A stretch of 64,000 nt of DNA from Intrasporangiaceae bacterium (GTDB lineage: Bacteria; Actinomycetota; Actinomycetes; Actinomycetales; Dermatophilaceae): contig JAJPIW010000053.1 in NCBI GenBank assembly GCA_021324575.1, forward strand, positions 1 to 64,000, in the 5' to 3' direction. The notes beneath the pieces were generated by a model. It was not told the DNA's origin and ran no database searches. It saw nothing but the letters and a program-made list of their open reading frames with translations. The position numbers and the translations under genes were made by a program. Every line of letters begins with the position of its first letter. The first letter of the stretch is position 1. Shown here piece after piece: positions 36,609 through 46,164 of this stretch.

Positions 36609-39452
36609 ATGCCCAGTGAGCGCCCCACCCCCAAGGGTCCGCCGGCCCCCGATCTGCGCATCGTGGAGTCGCGCGTCTATCGCGGCGGAAACATCTGGTC
36701 CTACCAGCCCGCCATCCACCTCGTCGTCGACCTCGGCGTGCTCGAGGGCTACCCGTCCGACACCCTCGACGGCTTCGTCGACGGACTGCTCGAGGCCCTC
36801 CCCGGGTTGGAGAACCACACCTGCTCGACAGGGGTGAAGGGCGGCTTCGTCCAACGGCTGCGCGCCGGAACCTGGCTCGGCCACGTCGCCGAGCACGTTG
36901 CCCTCCAGCTCCAGCAGGAGGCCGGACACGACCAGCGGCGCGGCAAGACCCGCATGGTCAAGGGGTCCGAGGGCCTCTACAACGTCATCTACGGCTACAC
37001 CGACGATACCGTCGGGCTCGCTGCCGGCCGGCTCGCGGTCCGCCTGGTCAACCACCTCGTCCAGCCCGAGGACGACTTCGACTTCGCCGAGGAGCTCGAC
37101 CTGTTCGTCCGGCGGGCCCAGCGCTCGACGTTCGGTCCGTCGACGGCCGCCATCCTCGAGGAGGCGGTCAGCCGCGACATCCCCTTCATCCGGCTCAACA
37201 CCGGCTCCCTGGTCCAGCTCGGCCAGGGCGTCCACGCCCAGCGCATCCGCGCGACGATGACGAGTCGTACCGGTGCCCTCGCCGTCGACATCGCCAGCGA
37301 CAAGGACCTCACGACCAAGCTGCTCGCCTCGGCCGGGCTCCCGGTGCCCAAGCAGGAAACGGTCCGGAGCGCGGACGGCGCCGTCGCCGCCGCACGCCGG
37401 ATCGGCTGGCCGGTCGTCGTCAAGCCGCTCGACGGCAACCACGGCCGAGGCGTCTGCCTGGACCTGACCTCGGACGAGGCGGTGCGCGCGGCATACGAGA
37501 TCGCCGAGGGCGAGTCCCGCCGCGGCTACGTCATCGTCGAGTCGATGGTCACCGGACGCGACTACCGCTGCCTCATCGTCGGCGGCAAGATGCAGGCGAT
37601 CGCCGAGCGGGTGCCCGCCCACGTCATCGGCGACGGCGGTCACACGGTCCGGGAGCTCGTCGACATCACCAATGCCGACCCCCGGCGCGGCATCGGCCAC
37701 GAGAAGGTGCTGACCCGGATCAAGGTCGACGAGGCCGCGGAGGCGCTGGTCCGCGACCAGGGCTACGAGCTGGACTCGGTCCCGCCCGCCGGAGAGATGG
37801 TCAAGCTCGCCCTCACCGGCAACATGTCCACCGGTGGGATCTCGGTCGACCGGACCTTCGATGCCCACCCCGACAACGTGGAGATCGCCGAGGAGGCGGC
37901 CCGGATGGTCGGGCTCGACGTGGCGGGCATCGACTTCATCGCCCCGGACATCGCCTCTCCGGTCCGTGAGACCGGGGGCGCGATCTGCGAGGTCAACGCC
38001 GCGCCCGGGTTCCGCATGCACACGCACCCGACCGTCGGGGAGCCGCAGTTCATCGCCAAGCCGGTCGTCGACCTGCTCTTCCCGCCGGGCGCGCCGTCCC
38101 GTGTCCCGATCATCGCCGTGACCGGGACCAACGGCAAGACGACGACCTCGCGGATGATCGCCCACATCTTCAAGGGCCTCGGCAAGAAGGTCGGCATGAC
38201 CTCCACCGACGGGATCGTCATCGACGAGCGGCTCGTGTTCAAGGCCGACGCGTCCGGCCCTAAGTCGGCCCGCATGGTCCTGCAGAACCCGCGCGTCGAG
38301 TTCGCGGTCATGGAGGTCGCCCGCGGCGGCATCCTGCGTGAGGGCCTCGGCTATGACCGCAACGACGTCGCCGTCGTCACCAACGTCGCCCCCGACCACC
38401 TCGGCATGCGCGGCATCGACACCCTCGAGCAGCTCGCCGACGTCAAGGCCGTCGTCGTCGAGGCCGTTCCCCGCGACGGGTTCGCCGTCCTCAACGCCGA
38501 CGACGCCCTCGTCCGCAAGATGCGGCGCCGGTGCTCGGGCAGCATCGTGTGGTTCTCGACCCAGCCGCCCGGGACCAAGATCCGGGACTTCATCGACGAC
38601 CACTGCCGACGTGGCGGACGCGCCGTGGTCCTCGAGCCGACCGAGCGCGGCGACATGATCGTCATCCGGCACGGCCGCCGTTCGATGCAGCTGGCCTGGA
38701 CCCACCTGCTGCCCTCCACCTTTGGGGGCACCGCGATGTTCAACGTCGCCAACGCGATGGCTGCGGCCGGTGCCGCCTTCGCCGCCGGGGCTGGCCTGCA
38801 CGAGATCCGGCAGGGCCTGCGGACCTTCAACACGTCCTACTACCTCTCCCCCGGCCGGATGAACCAGATCAACGTCCACAACGTCGAGGTCTTCGTCGAC
38901 TACGCCCACAACGCGGCCGGCATGAAGGTCCTCGGCGAGTTCGTCGAGCGCTATGCCGAGGCCAAGAACGGCACCGCCGACCTCGGCAAGATCAGCCGGA
39001 TCGCCATGATCGCGACGGCGGGCGACCGCCGTGACGACGACATGCGTGAGCTCGGGGCGGTTGCGGCCAAGAACTTCGACGTCGTCGTCGTCCGCGAGGA
39101 CGTGCGACTACGTGGACGCAAGGCCGGCGAGACCGCTGCCCTCGTGGAGGAGGGCGTTCGCTCGGCCATGGGTCAGGAGGGCAACCGGTGCCGGCAGGTG
39201 GAGACGGTGCTCGGCGAAGTGGACGCCGTCCGGCACTGCCTGGCCCGGGCCAACCCCGGCGACATCGTCGTGCTCTGCGTCGACTCCCACGCCACCGTGT
39301 TCGCCGAGCTGGAGGCGCTGACCAAGACGGCACAGGCCGGTTCGCACTCCGACACCGTCGGCGACCCGGACCTCGACCCGTCCGAGCTGGCCCAGCAGGC
39401 CGAGGTCGAGGGCGCCGCCGCCGACCAGGACTTCGCTGAGCCGACCGCCTGA
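36609..39452 (+). CDS. cphA: Cyanophycin synthetase
   Basis: A 947-residue enzyme that polymerises aspartate with arginine side chains into the storage polymer cyanophycin. Domains in order: N-terminal anchoring domain (about 1-165), ATP-grasp/G domain adding Asp to the backbone (about 215-480; VVVKPLDGNHGRGV and VNAAPGFRMH), then the Mur-ligase-like M domain adding Arg to the side chain (about 500-890; P-loop GTNGKT at 506-511). ATG 36609 has GGAGG 9 nt upstream. The last 60 residues are acidic and rather variable. It is convergent with a second CphA-related gene, with a GTATGCC-containing inverted repeat between them. Confidence 0.96.
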   Translation: MPSERPTPKGPPAPDLRIVESRVYRGGNIWSYQPAIHLVVDLGVLEGYPSDTLDGFVDGLLEALPGLENHTCSTGVKGGFVQRLRAGTWLGHVAEHVALQLQQEAGHDQRRGKTRMVKGSEGLYNVIYGYTDDTVGLAAGRLAVRLVNHLVQPEDDFDFAEELDLFVRRAQRSTFGPSTAAILEEAVSRDIPFIRLNTGSLVQLGQGVHAQRIRATMTSRTGALAVDIASDKDLTTKLLASAGLPVPKQETVRSADGAVAAARRIGWPVVVKPLDGNHGRGVCLDLTSDEAVRAAYEIAEGESRRGYVIVESMVTGRDYRCLIVGGKMQAIAERVPAHVIGDGGHTVRELVDITNADPRRGIGHEKVLTRIKVDEAAEALVRDQGYELDSVPPAGEMVKLALTGNMSTGGISVDRTFDAHPDNVEIAEEAARMVGLDVAGIDFIAPDIASPVRETGGAICEVNAAPGFRMHTHPTVGEPQFIAKPVVDLLFPPGAPSRVPIIAVTGTNGKTTTSRMIAHIFKGLGKKVGMTSTDGIVIDERLVFKADASGPKSARMVLQNPRVEFAVMEVARGGILREGLGYDRNDVAVVTNVAPDHLGMRGIDTLEQLADVKAVVVEAVPRDGFAVLNADDALVRKMRRRCSGSIVWFSTQPPGTKIRDFIDDHCRRGGRAVVLEPTERGDMIVIRHGRRSMQLAWTHLLPSTFGGTAMFNVANAMAAAGAAFAAGAGLHEIRQGLRTFNTSYYLSPGRMNQINVHNVEVFVDYAHNAAGMKVLGEFVERYAEAKNGTADLGKISRIAMIATAGDRRDDDMRELGAVAAKNFDVVVVREDVRLRGRKAGETAALVEEGVRSAMGQEGNRCRQVETVLGEVDAVRHCLARANPGDIVVLCVDSHATVFAELEALTKTAQAGSHSDTVGDPDLDPSELAQQAEVEGAAADQDFAEPTA

Positions 39453-39474
39453 CCCGACCATCGCCTGGTCGAGT

Positions 39475-39522
39475 GGCCAGAACACGCCGTATGCCGGTCG
39501 GCCCGGGCGGTGCGTTCTGGCC
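39475..39522. terminator. Inverted repeat between cphA and the CphA-like ligase
   Basis: GGCCAGAAC (39475-39483) and GTTCTGGCC (39514-39522) with further partial pairing outside and a 30-nt loop that contains one GTATGCC copy (39489-39495). It lies between convergent stops; bidirectional terminator likely. Confidence 0.6.
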
Positions 39523-39536
39523 TTTCGACTCATGCG

Positions 39537-41774
39537 TCAGGCTGGCGGGTCGGTCAGTTCTTCGGCGTATGCCGTGAGCGACCGTCGGTAGCGCAGCACG
39601 TCTTCGTCGGTGCTCGTCGCCGCGACCGCTCCCAGCAGCACGCGCAATGCCTCGTCGGCACGACCGGCCGAGTGCAGGGCAAGGGCGCGGAACCCGGCGA
39701 TACCGATCGACTCCGGCCGCTCCTCACCCAGGGTCTCGAGGATCGCGACCGCCTCCCCGGTTCTGCCCAGGTTGCGCAGGGACGAGGCCAGCTGGACCTT
39801 GGCCCGGTGTCGATATGGCTCGCGCAGGTCACCGGCCAGGGCTTCGCGGTACAGCTCGACGGCCTGCTCCGGACGACCGGCCGAGTCGTGGGTTCCGCCG
39901 TACTCGTAGGCGATCCGCGCGTCACCTGGGTGACCGGCATACAGCCGCTCCCCGGCAACGATGCGCTCGTCGGGGTCGTCCATGAGCCATAGCGCCGTGA
40001 TGTCGTCCTCGGACTCGTGCTCGCCGCGGGCGGCGACCACCTTGCGCCGGATGGTCGCGGCATCATCGGGCGTGGCCTGCGCGGAGGCCAGCCAGTCATA
40101 GACCTGCTGCCGCTCGGCGTGGCACATGATGGCCACCACGTCGTCGCGGTGAGCGGCCTCGACGAGCGCCTGCAGGCCGGCCAGCTCGGTCGTGTAGGAC
40201 GCGACGTCGGCAACACCGGACCGCTGGAGCCCGATCCGGAGCTGCCCCTCGATCTCCTCCATCGTCCGGCCGCGGAGGTAACGCTCCTTGTGGGCGGCGA
40301 CGACGTGGTCGGCGCGACGGCCGGCGATCTCGCCGAGGTTCTGGAGGATCTCGTCGGTGCGGTCGCCGGCCGCGCCCAGGCCCAGATGGATGCGGGCGCC
40401 GGGCGTACGAAGCCCTTCGGCGACGTCCATGAGCGCGTCGAGTCCCGCCTCGTTGTGGGCGAGGTCGACGATCACGGTGCAGTCCCCTCCGCTGTCGAGC
40501 GGCACGGTGTAGATGTTCATGCGACCCGGGTTGAGGGCGGCGTCGGGCTGGAAGGTCCTCAGCCCCTCGACGACCGAGGCGCGGTCGATCCCGAGCCCGA
40601 GGGCGGCCGCGGTGGCGGCGAGGACGTTGGCCGTGTTGTGCACCGAGAGCCCGGACAGGGTGGCGGGGACGTCGACGACCTTGACGAGGCGGTCCGGGTC
40701 GCCGCCAGGGGTCAGGACCGCGACCTGGCCGTCGAGGATCGTGATCCCGCGGCCGCCGGAGCCCAGGGCCTCGCGCAGTGCCGGCGAGGTCGGGTCGAGG
40801 GTGAACACCCACGGCTTGCCCTTGATGCCGCCCCGCATGGCCCAGACGCGCGGGTCGTCCCCGTTGAGGACGACCCACCCGCCGGGGCGGGTCGCGCGGG
40901 TGACGATCGCCTTGACCTCGGCCAGCTGGTCGAGGGTGTCGACACCCTGCAGGCCGAGGTGGTCCGGCGAGACGTTGGTGACGACCGAGACGTCGTTGTG
41001 GCTCACACCGAGGCCCTTGAGCAGCATCCCGCCGCGCGCGGTCTCCAGGATGCCGACCTGCACGCCAGGTGCCGTCAGCACGCCGCGAGCTCCCGCGGGT
41101 CCGCTGTAGTCACCCGGCTCGATCATCTCGCCCTGGACGACGACACCGTCGGTGGAGCTCCACGCGGTCCGGTTGCCTGCCGTCATGGCGATGTGGGCGA
41201 GCAGCCGGGTCGTCGTCGTCTTGCCGTTCGTCCCGGTCACCGACGCGACGGGGATCCTGGGGACGATCAGTGCCGGTCCGGAGCCGGGGTCGGCCGTGGC
41301 GACGGCGGTCGCCGATGCCTCGACGGCCGCGTCAGCCCCGGGCTGGTCGCCGGCCAGCCAGGCAGCGAGGAGTGGGGCGAGGGACTCACCGAGGGCACGC
41401 GCCCGGCCGCGGTTGCGCCAGACGAACGCGACGACGACGCCGGCCGGGTCGCCCGCCGGGCGGACCCGGATGCCGAGTCGCTGGGTGCCGCCGGCCCGGG
41501 CCAGGGTGCGTAGGGCCCGCTCCACGACCCGCATGACGAAGCGCTGTCGCTGCGAGGTCCCCGCGCGGCCGGGTGTTGCCCGGCCCAGACCGATCCGCTG
41601 CGCCAGAGCCAGCATCGCGGCGCCGTCGGCGTCGAGGTAGCCCGGCAGGGCGAGACTCACCTTGACGGCTGGTCGGGGGAAGTAGAGGTTCGGGCCCTCG
41701 AGGACGCGCAGCTCCTCGACGTGGACGCCGGGGACGGCGAGGACGCCCGGGGCGCCGGCATACGGGTCGGTCAT
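39537..41774 (-). CDS. CphA-like Mur ligase without ATP-grasp, fused to a TPR domain
   Basis: A 745-residue protein. Residues 20-140 resemble the N-terminal domain of the neighbouring cyanophycin synthetase (LRVLEGPNLYFPRPAVKVSL, FVWRNRGRARALGESLAPLLAAWL). The M domain (about 173-600) aligns closely with CphA: P-loop GTNGKT at 181-186, STDGVVV, ETARGGMLLKGLG, VVTNVSPDHLG and VDTLDQLAEVKAIV. The roughly 250-residue ATP-grasp domain that CphA carries between them is absent, with only about 30 Ala-rich residues in its place. The last 135 residues (about 611-745) are TPR-like helices. It can be expected to activate a side-chain carboxylate with ATP and join an amine (inference). Leaderless ATG after TAGCCT. 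Confidence 0.85.
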   Translation of the reverse strand: MTDPYAGAPGVLAVPGVHVEELRVLEGPNLYFPRPAVKVSLALPGYLDADGAAMLALAQRIGLGRATPGRAGTSQRQRFVMRVVERALRTLARAGGTQRLGIRVRPAGDPAGVVVAFVWRNRGRARALGESLAPLLAAWLAGDQPGADAAVEASATAVATADPGSGPALIVPRIPVASVTGTNGKTTTTRLLAHIAMTAGNRTAWSSTDGVVVQGEMIEPGDYSGPAGARGVLTAPGVQVGILETARGGMLLKGLGVSHNDVSVVTNVSPDHLGLQGVDTLDQLAEVKAIVTRATRPGGWVVLNGDDPRVWAMRGGIKGKPWVFTLDPTSPALREALGSGGRGITILDGQVAVLTPGGDPDRLVKVVDVPATLSGLSVHNTANVLAATAAALGLGIDRASVVEGLRTFQPDAALNPGRMNIYTVPLDSGGDCTVIVDLAHNEAGLDALMDVAEGLRTPGARIHLGLGAAGDRTDEILQNLGEIAGRRADHVVAAHKERYLRGRTMEEIEGQLRIGLQRSGVADVASYTTELAGLQALVEAAHRDDVVAIMCHAERQQVYDWLASAQATPDDAATIRRKVVAARGEHESEDDITALWLMDDPDERIVAGERLYAGHPGDARIAYEYGGTHDSAGRPEQAVELYREALAGDLREPYRHRAKVQLASSLRNLGRTGEAVAILETLGEERPESIGIAGFRALALHSAGRADEALRVLLGAVAATSTDEDVLRYRRSLTAYAEELTDPPA

Positions 41775-41781
41775 GGACGGG

Positions 41782-41787
41782 AGGCTA
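41782..41787 (-). promoter_or_regulatory. -10 box of the CphA-like ligase
   Basis: TAGCCT on the minus strand, 7 nt before ATG 41774. It lies just after the fabI stop, so the ligase may have its own promoter as well as readthrough. Confidence 0.45.
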
Positions 41788-41796
41788 CCGAGCCCG

Positions 41797-42555
41797 TCAC
41801 TGGCCCATGGCGTGCACCCCACCATCGACGTGGACGATCTCGCCCGTCGTCGCGGGGAACCAGTCGGACATCAGGGCGGCACAGGCCTTCGCGGCAGGCA
41901 CCGGGTCGTTGACGTCCCAGCCGAGCGGGGCCCGCTCGTCCCACACCCGCTCGAACGCCTCGAAGCCGGGGATCGACTTGGCGGCCGTCGTGCGGATCGG
42001 TCCGGCGGCGACCAGGTTGCAGCGGACGCCCTTGGGGCCGAGGTCACGCGCGAGGTAGCGGTTGGTCGACTCGAACGCTGCCTTGGCGACCCCCATCCAG
42101 TCGTAGACCGGCCAGGCGAACTTGGCGTCGAAGGTCAGCCCGACGACGGCTCCCCCATCCGCCATCAGCGGCAGCGCCGCCGTCGCGAGGGCCTTGAGGC
42201 TGTAGGCCGAGGTGTGCAGCGCCGTGGCGACGTCGTCCCAGGTGCCCTCGAGGAAGTTGAAGGCGCCCTGGGGTGCGAAGCCGATCGAGTGCAGGACCCC
42301 GTCCAGGTGGTCGACGTGCTCACGGAGCCGGTCGGCGAGGCTGTCGAGGTGCTCGGTGTCGGTCACGTCGAGCTCGAGCACCTCCGGGGTGGTCGGCAGC
42401 CGCTTGGCGATCGCCTGGGTGATCTTCATGGTCCGGCCGAACGAGGTGAGGACGACGGTGGCGCCCTGCTCCTGCGCGAGCTTGGCCACGTGGAAGGCGA
42501 TGGAGGAGTCCATCAGCACGCCGGTGATGAGCAATGTCTTGCCCTGCAACAACAT
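41797..42555 (-). CDS. fabI: Enoyl-ACP reductase (InhA/FabI)
   Basis: A 252-residue NADH-dependent SDR reductase completing each fatty-acid elongation round. The cofactor motif starts TGVLMDSSIAFHVAKLAQEQGA; the active-site Tyr-x6-Lys pair is Y151/K158 in FAWPVYDWMGVAKAAFES. It matches the mycobacterial InhA type, including the substrate-loop region RTTAAKSIPGFEAFERVWDERAPLGWDV. AGAGGA precedes the ATG. FabG lies 51 bp upstream on the same strand, as mabA-inhA in mycobacteria. An InhA-type enzyme would be an isoniazid/triclosan-class target in the family. Confidence 0.95.
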   Translation of the reverse strand: MLLQGKTLLITGVLMDSSIAFHVAKLAQEQGATVVLTSFGRTMKITQAIAKRLPTTPEVLELDVTDTEHLDSLADRLREHVDHLDGVLHSIGFAPQGAFNFLEGTWDDVATALHTSAYSLKALATAALPLMADGGAVVGLTFDAKFAWPVYDWMGVAKAAFESTNRYLARDLGPKGVRCNLVAAGPIRTTAAKSIPGFEAFERVWDERAPLGWDVNDPVPAAKACAALMSDWFPATTGEIVHVDGGVHAMGQ

Positions 42556-42606
42556 TGGTGGTCCTCTCGAGGGTTCCGTGCGGTGGAGGGGTGGAGGCGG
42601 TGAGCT

Positions 42607-43976
<1,370 letters not shown>

Positions 43977-43991
43977 ACCGCCCCTTGAACC

Positions 43992-44011
43992 GACCGGACC
44001 GTATGCCGGTC
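43992..44011. terminator. Hairpin between convergent small-protein and moaA genes
   Basis: GACCGG (43992-43997) and CCGGTC (44006-44011) with an 8-nt loop; a GTATGCC copy (44001-44007) spans loop and arm. It overlaps the moaA stop. Confidence 0.5.
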
Positions 44012-45047
44012 AGCCGCCGATCGCGGACATCGACCGCTCGGGCTGGTGGAAGTCGGCGGCACCGATGTGGTGGCCGGAGAGCTTGCGCCACATCTCGCCC
44101 CGGATGACCCCGGCCAGCTCGGCATCGGTCGCGCCCTCGCGCAGCGGGGTGCGCAGGTCGGACTCGACCTCGCTGAACAGGCAGTTGCGCACCTGGCCGT
44201 CGGCAGTGAGCCGCACCCGGTCGCAGTCTGCACAGAACGGCGTGGAGACGCTGGCGATGACACCAACGGTCGCCGGACCGCCGTCGACGAGGAACAGCTC
44301 GGCCGGCGCGCTCCCCCGGGCCGACGACGGGAGCGCTGTCAGCGCGAACCGCGCCGACAGCCGCTCGAGGATCTCCTCGCGGGACACCAGCGACTCGGCG
44401 GTCCAGGCGTGGTCGGCATCGAGCGGCATCTGCTCGATGAACCGCAGCTCGTAGCCGCGGTCGACGCACCAGGCGAGCAGGTCCGGGATGGACTCGTCGT
44501 TGACCCCCCGCATCGCCACGGCGTTGACCTTGACCGGAGTGAGGCCGGCCTCGCGGGCGGCGGCCAACCCCTCCTCGACGGCCGGCAGGCGGTCGCGCCG
44601 AGTCAGGGCCAGGAACTCCTCGCGGTCGATCGTGTCGAGGCTGATGTTGACCCGGTCGACGCCGGCCGCCTTGAGCGCCGGGGCGATCCGGGCCAGACCG
44701 ACGCCGTTGGTCGTCAGAGCGATCCGCGGCCGTGGGGTCAGCGCGGCAACCTGCTCGACGAGCCCGACCAGCCCGGGCCGCAGCAACGGCTCGCCGCCGG
44801 TGAAGCGGATCTGGTCGATACCGAGCCCCACGAACACCCGGATCACCCGGAGGAGCTCCTCGTCGGTGAGCAGGGTCGTCTTGGGGAGCCACGGCATACC
44901 GGCCTCCGGCATGCAGTAGGTGCAGCGGAGGTTGCAGCGGTCGGTGAGCGAAACCCGCAGGTCACGCGCCACCCGGCCGAAGGTGTCGACGAGCCCGCCC
45001 GTGGTCGGCGCAGGTGTGCGCACGCTCGGCATCGGCAGGTCGATCAT
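44010..45047 (-). CDS. moaA: GTP 3',8-cyclase (molybdenum cofactor)
   Basis: A 345-residue radical-SAM enzyme starting molybdopterin synthesis by converting GTP to 3',8-cyclo-7,8-dihydro-GTP. N-terminal 4Fe-4S: C38-x3-C42-x2-C45 (DRCNLRCTYC). The second cluster uses the C-terminal FCADCDRVRLTADGQVRNC. The chain ends in the GG dipeptide needed by MoaA. FTGGEPLLRPG is the SAM-binding GGEP motif. Leaderless ATG, 7 nt after TAGGCT. No other moa genes in the window. Confidence 0.96.
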   Translation of the reverse strand: MIDLPMPSVRTPAPTTGGLVDTFGRVARDLRVSLTDRCNLRCTYCMPEAGMPWLPKTTLLTDEELLRVIRVFVGLGIDQIRFTGGEPLLRPGLVGLVEQVAALTPRPRIALTTNGVGLARIAPALKAAGVDRVNISLDTIDREEFLALTRRDRLPAVEEGLAAAREAGLTPVKVNAVAMRGVNDESIPDLLAWCVDRGYELRFIEQMPLDADHAWTAESLVSREEILERLSARFALTALPSSARGSAPAELFLVDGGPATVGVIASVSTPFCADCDRVRLTADGQVRNCLFSEVESDLRTPLREGATDAELAGVIRGEMWRKLSGHHIGAADFHQPERSMSAIGG

Positions 45048-45054
45048 GCCCCCA

Positions 45055-45060
45055 AGCCTA
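45055..45060 (-). promoter_or_regulatory. -10 box of moaA
   Basis: TAGGCT on the minus strand, 7 nt before ATG 45047. Confidence 0.5.
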
Positions 45061-45081
45061 CGTCTCGGGCGGGTGGCCCGT

Positions 45082-45087
45082 TAACGT
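45082..45087 (+). promoter_or_regulatory. -10 box of the SURF1 gene
   Basis: TAACGT, 6 nt before GTG 45094; leaderless. Confidence 0.4.
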
Positions 45088-45093
45088 GACCCA

Positions 45094-45888
45094 GTGCTCC
45101 GCATCCTGTTCACCCGCCGGTGGCTGACGGCGCTCGCGGCGGCGGCACTCTTTGCGGTGGCGTCCTACTACCTGGGTGTGTGGCAGTGGGGGCGCCACGA
45201 GACCAAGGTCGCGCGCAACGCGCTCCTCGATGCGCACTACCGGGCCGCCCCCGAACCGATCGACGACGTCCTGGGTGGCACGACCGCGTTGCGCGCGGAC
45301 CAGGACTGGACCCGGGTGACCATCACCGGCTCGTATGCCGGCAACCCGCAGCTGCTCGTCCGGAACCGGGTGCGTGGGAGTGCGACGGGTTATGAGGTGC
45401 TGGCTCCCTTCCGGCTCACCGCGGGGCGGGTGCTCGTGGTCGACCGGGGTTGGGTCGCGCTGTCCGACCGGGGAGCCGCCGCCCTGCCCGACGTGCCCCC
45501 TGTCCCCGCCGGTGTCGTGACGGTCGTCGGCTGGCTGCGCCCCGGCGAGGCGTCCGACGGACACCGGATGCCGGCCGGTCAGCTCGCGACGCTCGACCTC
45601 GCCGGCGCCGCGGCGCAGTGGGGCGGTGCTGCGGTGGCCGGCGCCTACCTCAACCTGCAGACCGAGAGCCTCCCTGACGGGGGCGCCGCCGGGCCTCGGC
45701 CGTTGACGCTCGACCCGCCGGACCGGGACCTGGGGCCGCACCAGGCGTACGCGTACCAGTGGTGGCTGTTCATGGTCGCCGGCTTCGGTCTGGTCATCCT
45801 CGGGGTCCGGCGGGAGTGGCGCGAGACCGACCCGGACTGTGTGCCGAGGCCCAAGAAGGTGCGGATCTGGGACGAAGAGGACGAGTAG
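45094..45888 (+). CDS. SURF1-family cytochrome-oxidase assembly protein
   Basis: A 264-residue membrane protein with one N-terminal helix (about 8-30; WLTALAAAALFAVASYYLGVWQWGRHETK) and one near the C-terminus (about 225-243; WWLFMVAGFGLVILGVRR). The loop between them faces the outside. The conserved LGVWQWGRHETK and the YAYQWWLFMVAGFG end are family features. SURF1 helps insert heme A into cytochrome c oxidase, in keeping with ctaA/ctaB at the other end of the window. GTG 45094 is leaderless. Confidence 0.9.
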   Translation: MLRILFTRRWLTALAAAALFAVASYYLGVWQWGRHETKVARNALLDAHYRAAPEPIDDVLGGTTALRADQDWTRVTITGSYAGNPQLLVRNRVRGSATGYEVLAPFRLTAGRVLVVDRGWVALSDRGAAALPDVPPVPAGVVTVVGWLRPGEASDGHRMPAGQLATLDLAGAAAQWGGAAVAGAYLNLQTESLPDGGAAGPRPLTLDPPDRDLGPHQAYAYQWWLFMVAGFGLVILGVRREWRETDPDCVPRPKKVRIWDEEDE

Positions 45889-45962
45889 CGGGCCAGTCCT
45901 CACCACGTCAGCTCGGCCGGATCTGGCCCCGTGTCACCCGGGGTGGACCCACACGCACCGGA

Positions 45963-46001
45963 GCGGTCGGCCTGGGCGGTCGGCCTGGGCGGTCGGCGTG
46001 G
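45963..46001. repeat. Three 13-bp tandem repeats
   Basis: GCGGTCGGCCTGG twice and GCGGTCGGCGTGG once, adjacent (45963-45975, 45976-45988, 45989-46001), followed by a partial GCGG. The repeats lie in the 276-bp gap between the convergent SURF1 and ABC-exporter genes. Confidence 0.75.
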
Positions 46002-46020
46002 GCGGGGAGCCGACGACGAC

Positions 46021-46096
46021 GGGTTACCGAGCGAGCTACCTGACCGTAGGTGTTACGAACACAGCATCTACGGTCGGGTAACTCGTCGGGTAACCC
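46021..46096. repeat. Nested inverted repeats in the SURF1/ABC-exporter gap
   Basis: Outer arms GGGTTACC (46021-46028) and GGTAACCC (46089-46096), with GGTAAC again at 46077-46082. Inside them 46039-46049 pairs with 46068-46078 (11 bp, one U-G), and within that GTGTT (46050-46054) pairs with AACAC (46058-46062). The rest of the 276-bp gap (45889-46164) has no gene I can support. Confidence 0.65.
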
Positions 46097-46164
46097 GCAC
46101 GGAAGGACGCGGGGACCGACCCCAAGGGAGCGACCGTGGGCCAGCGACACTCACGGCCCCCCAG

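Noticed and set aside
36561-38909. 782-codon open frame antisense to cphA
   Set aside because: Same shadow effect; composition is low-complexity and cphA is unmistakable on the other strand.
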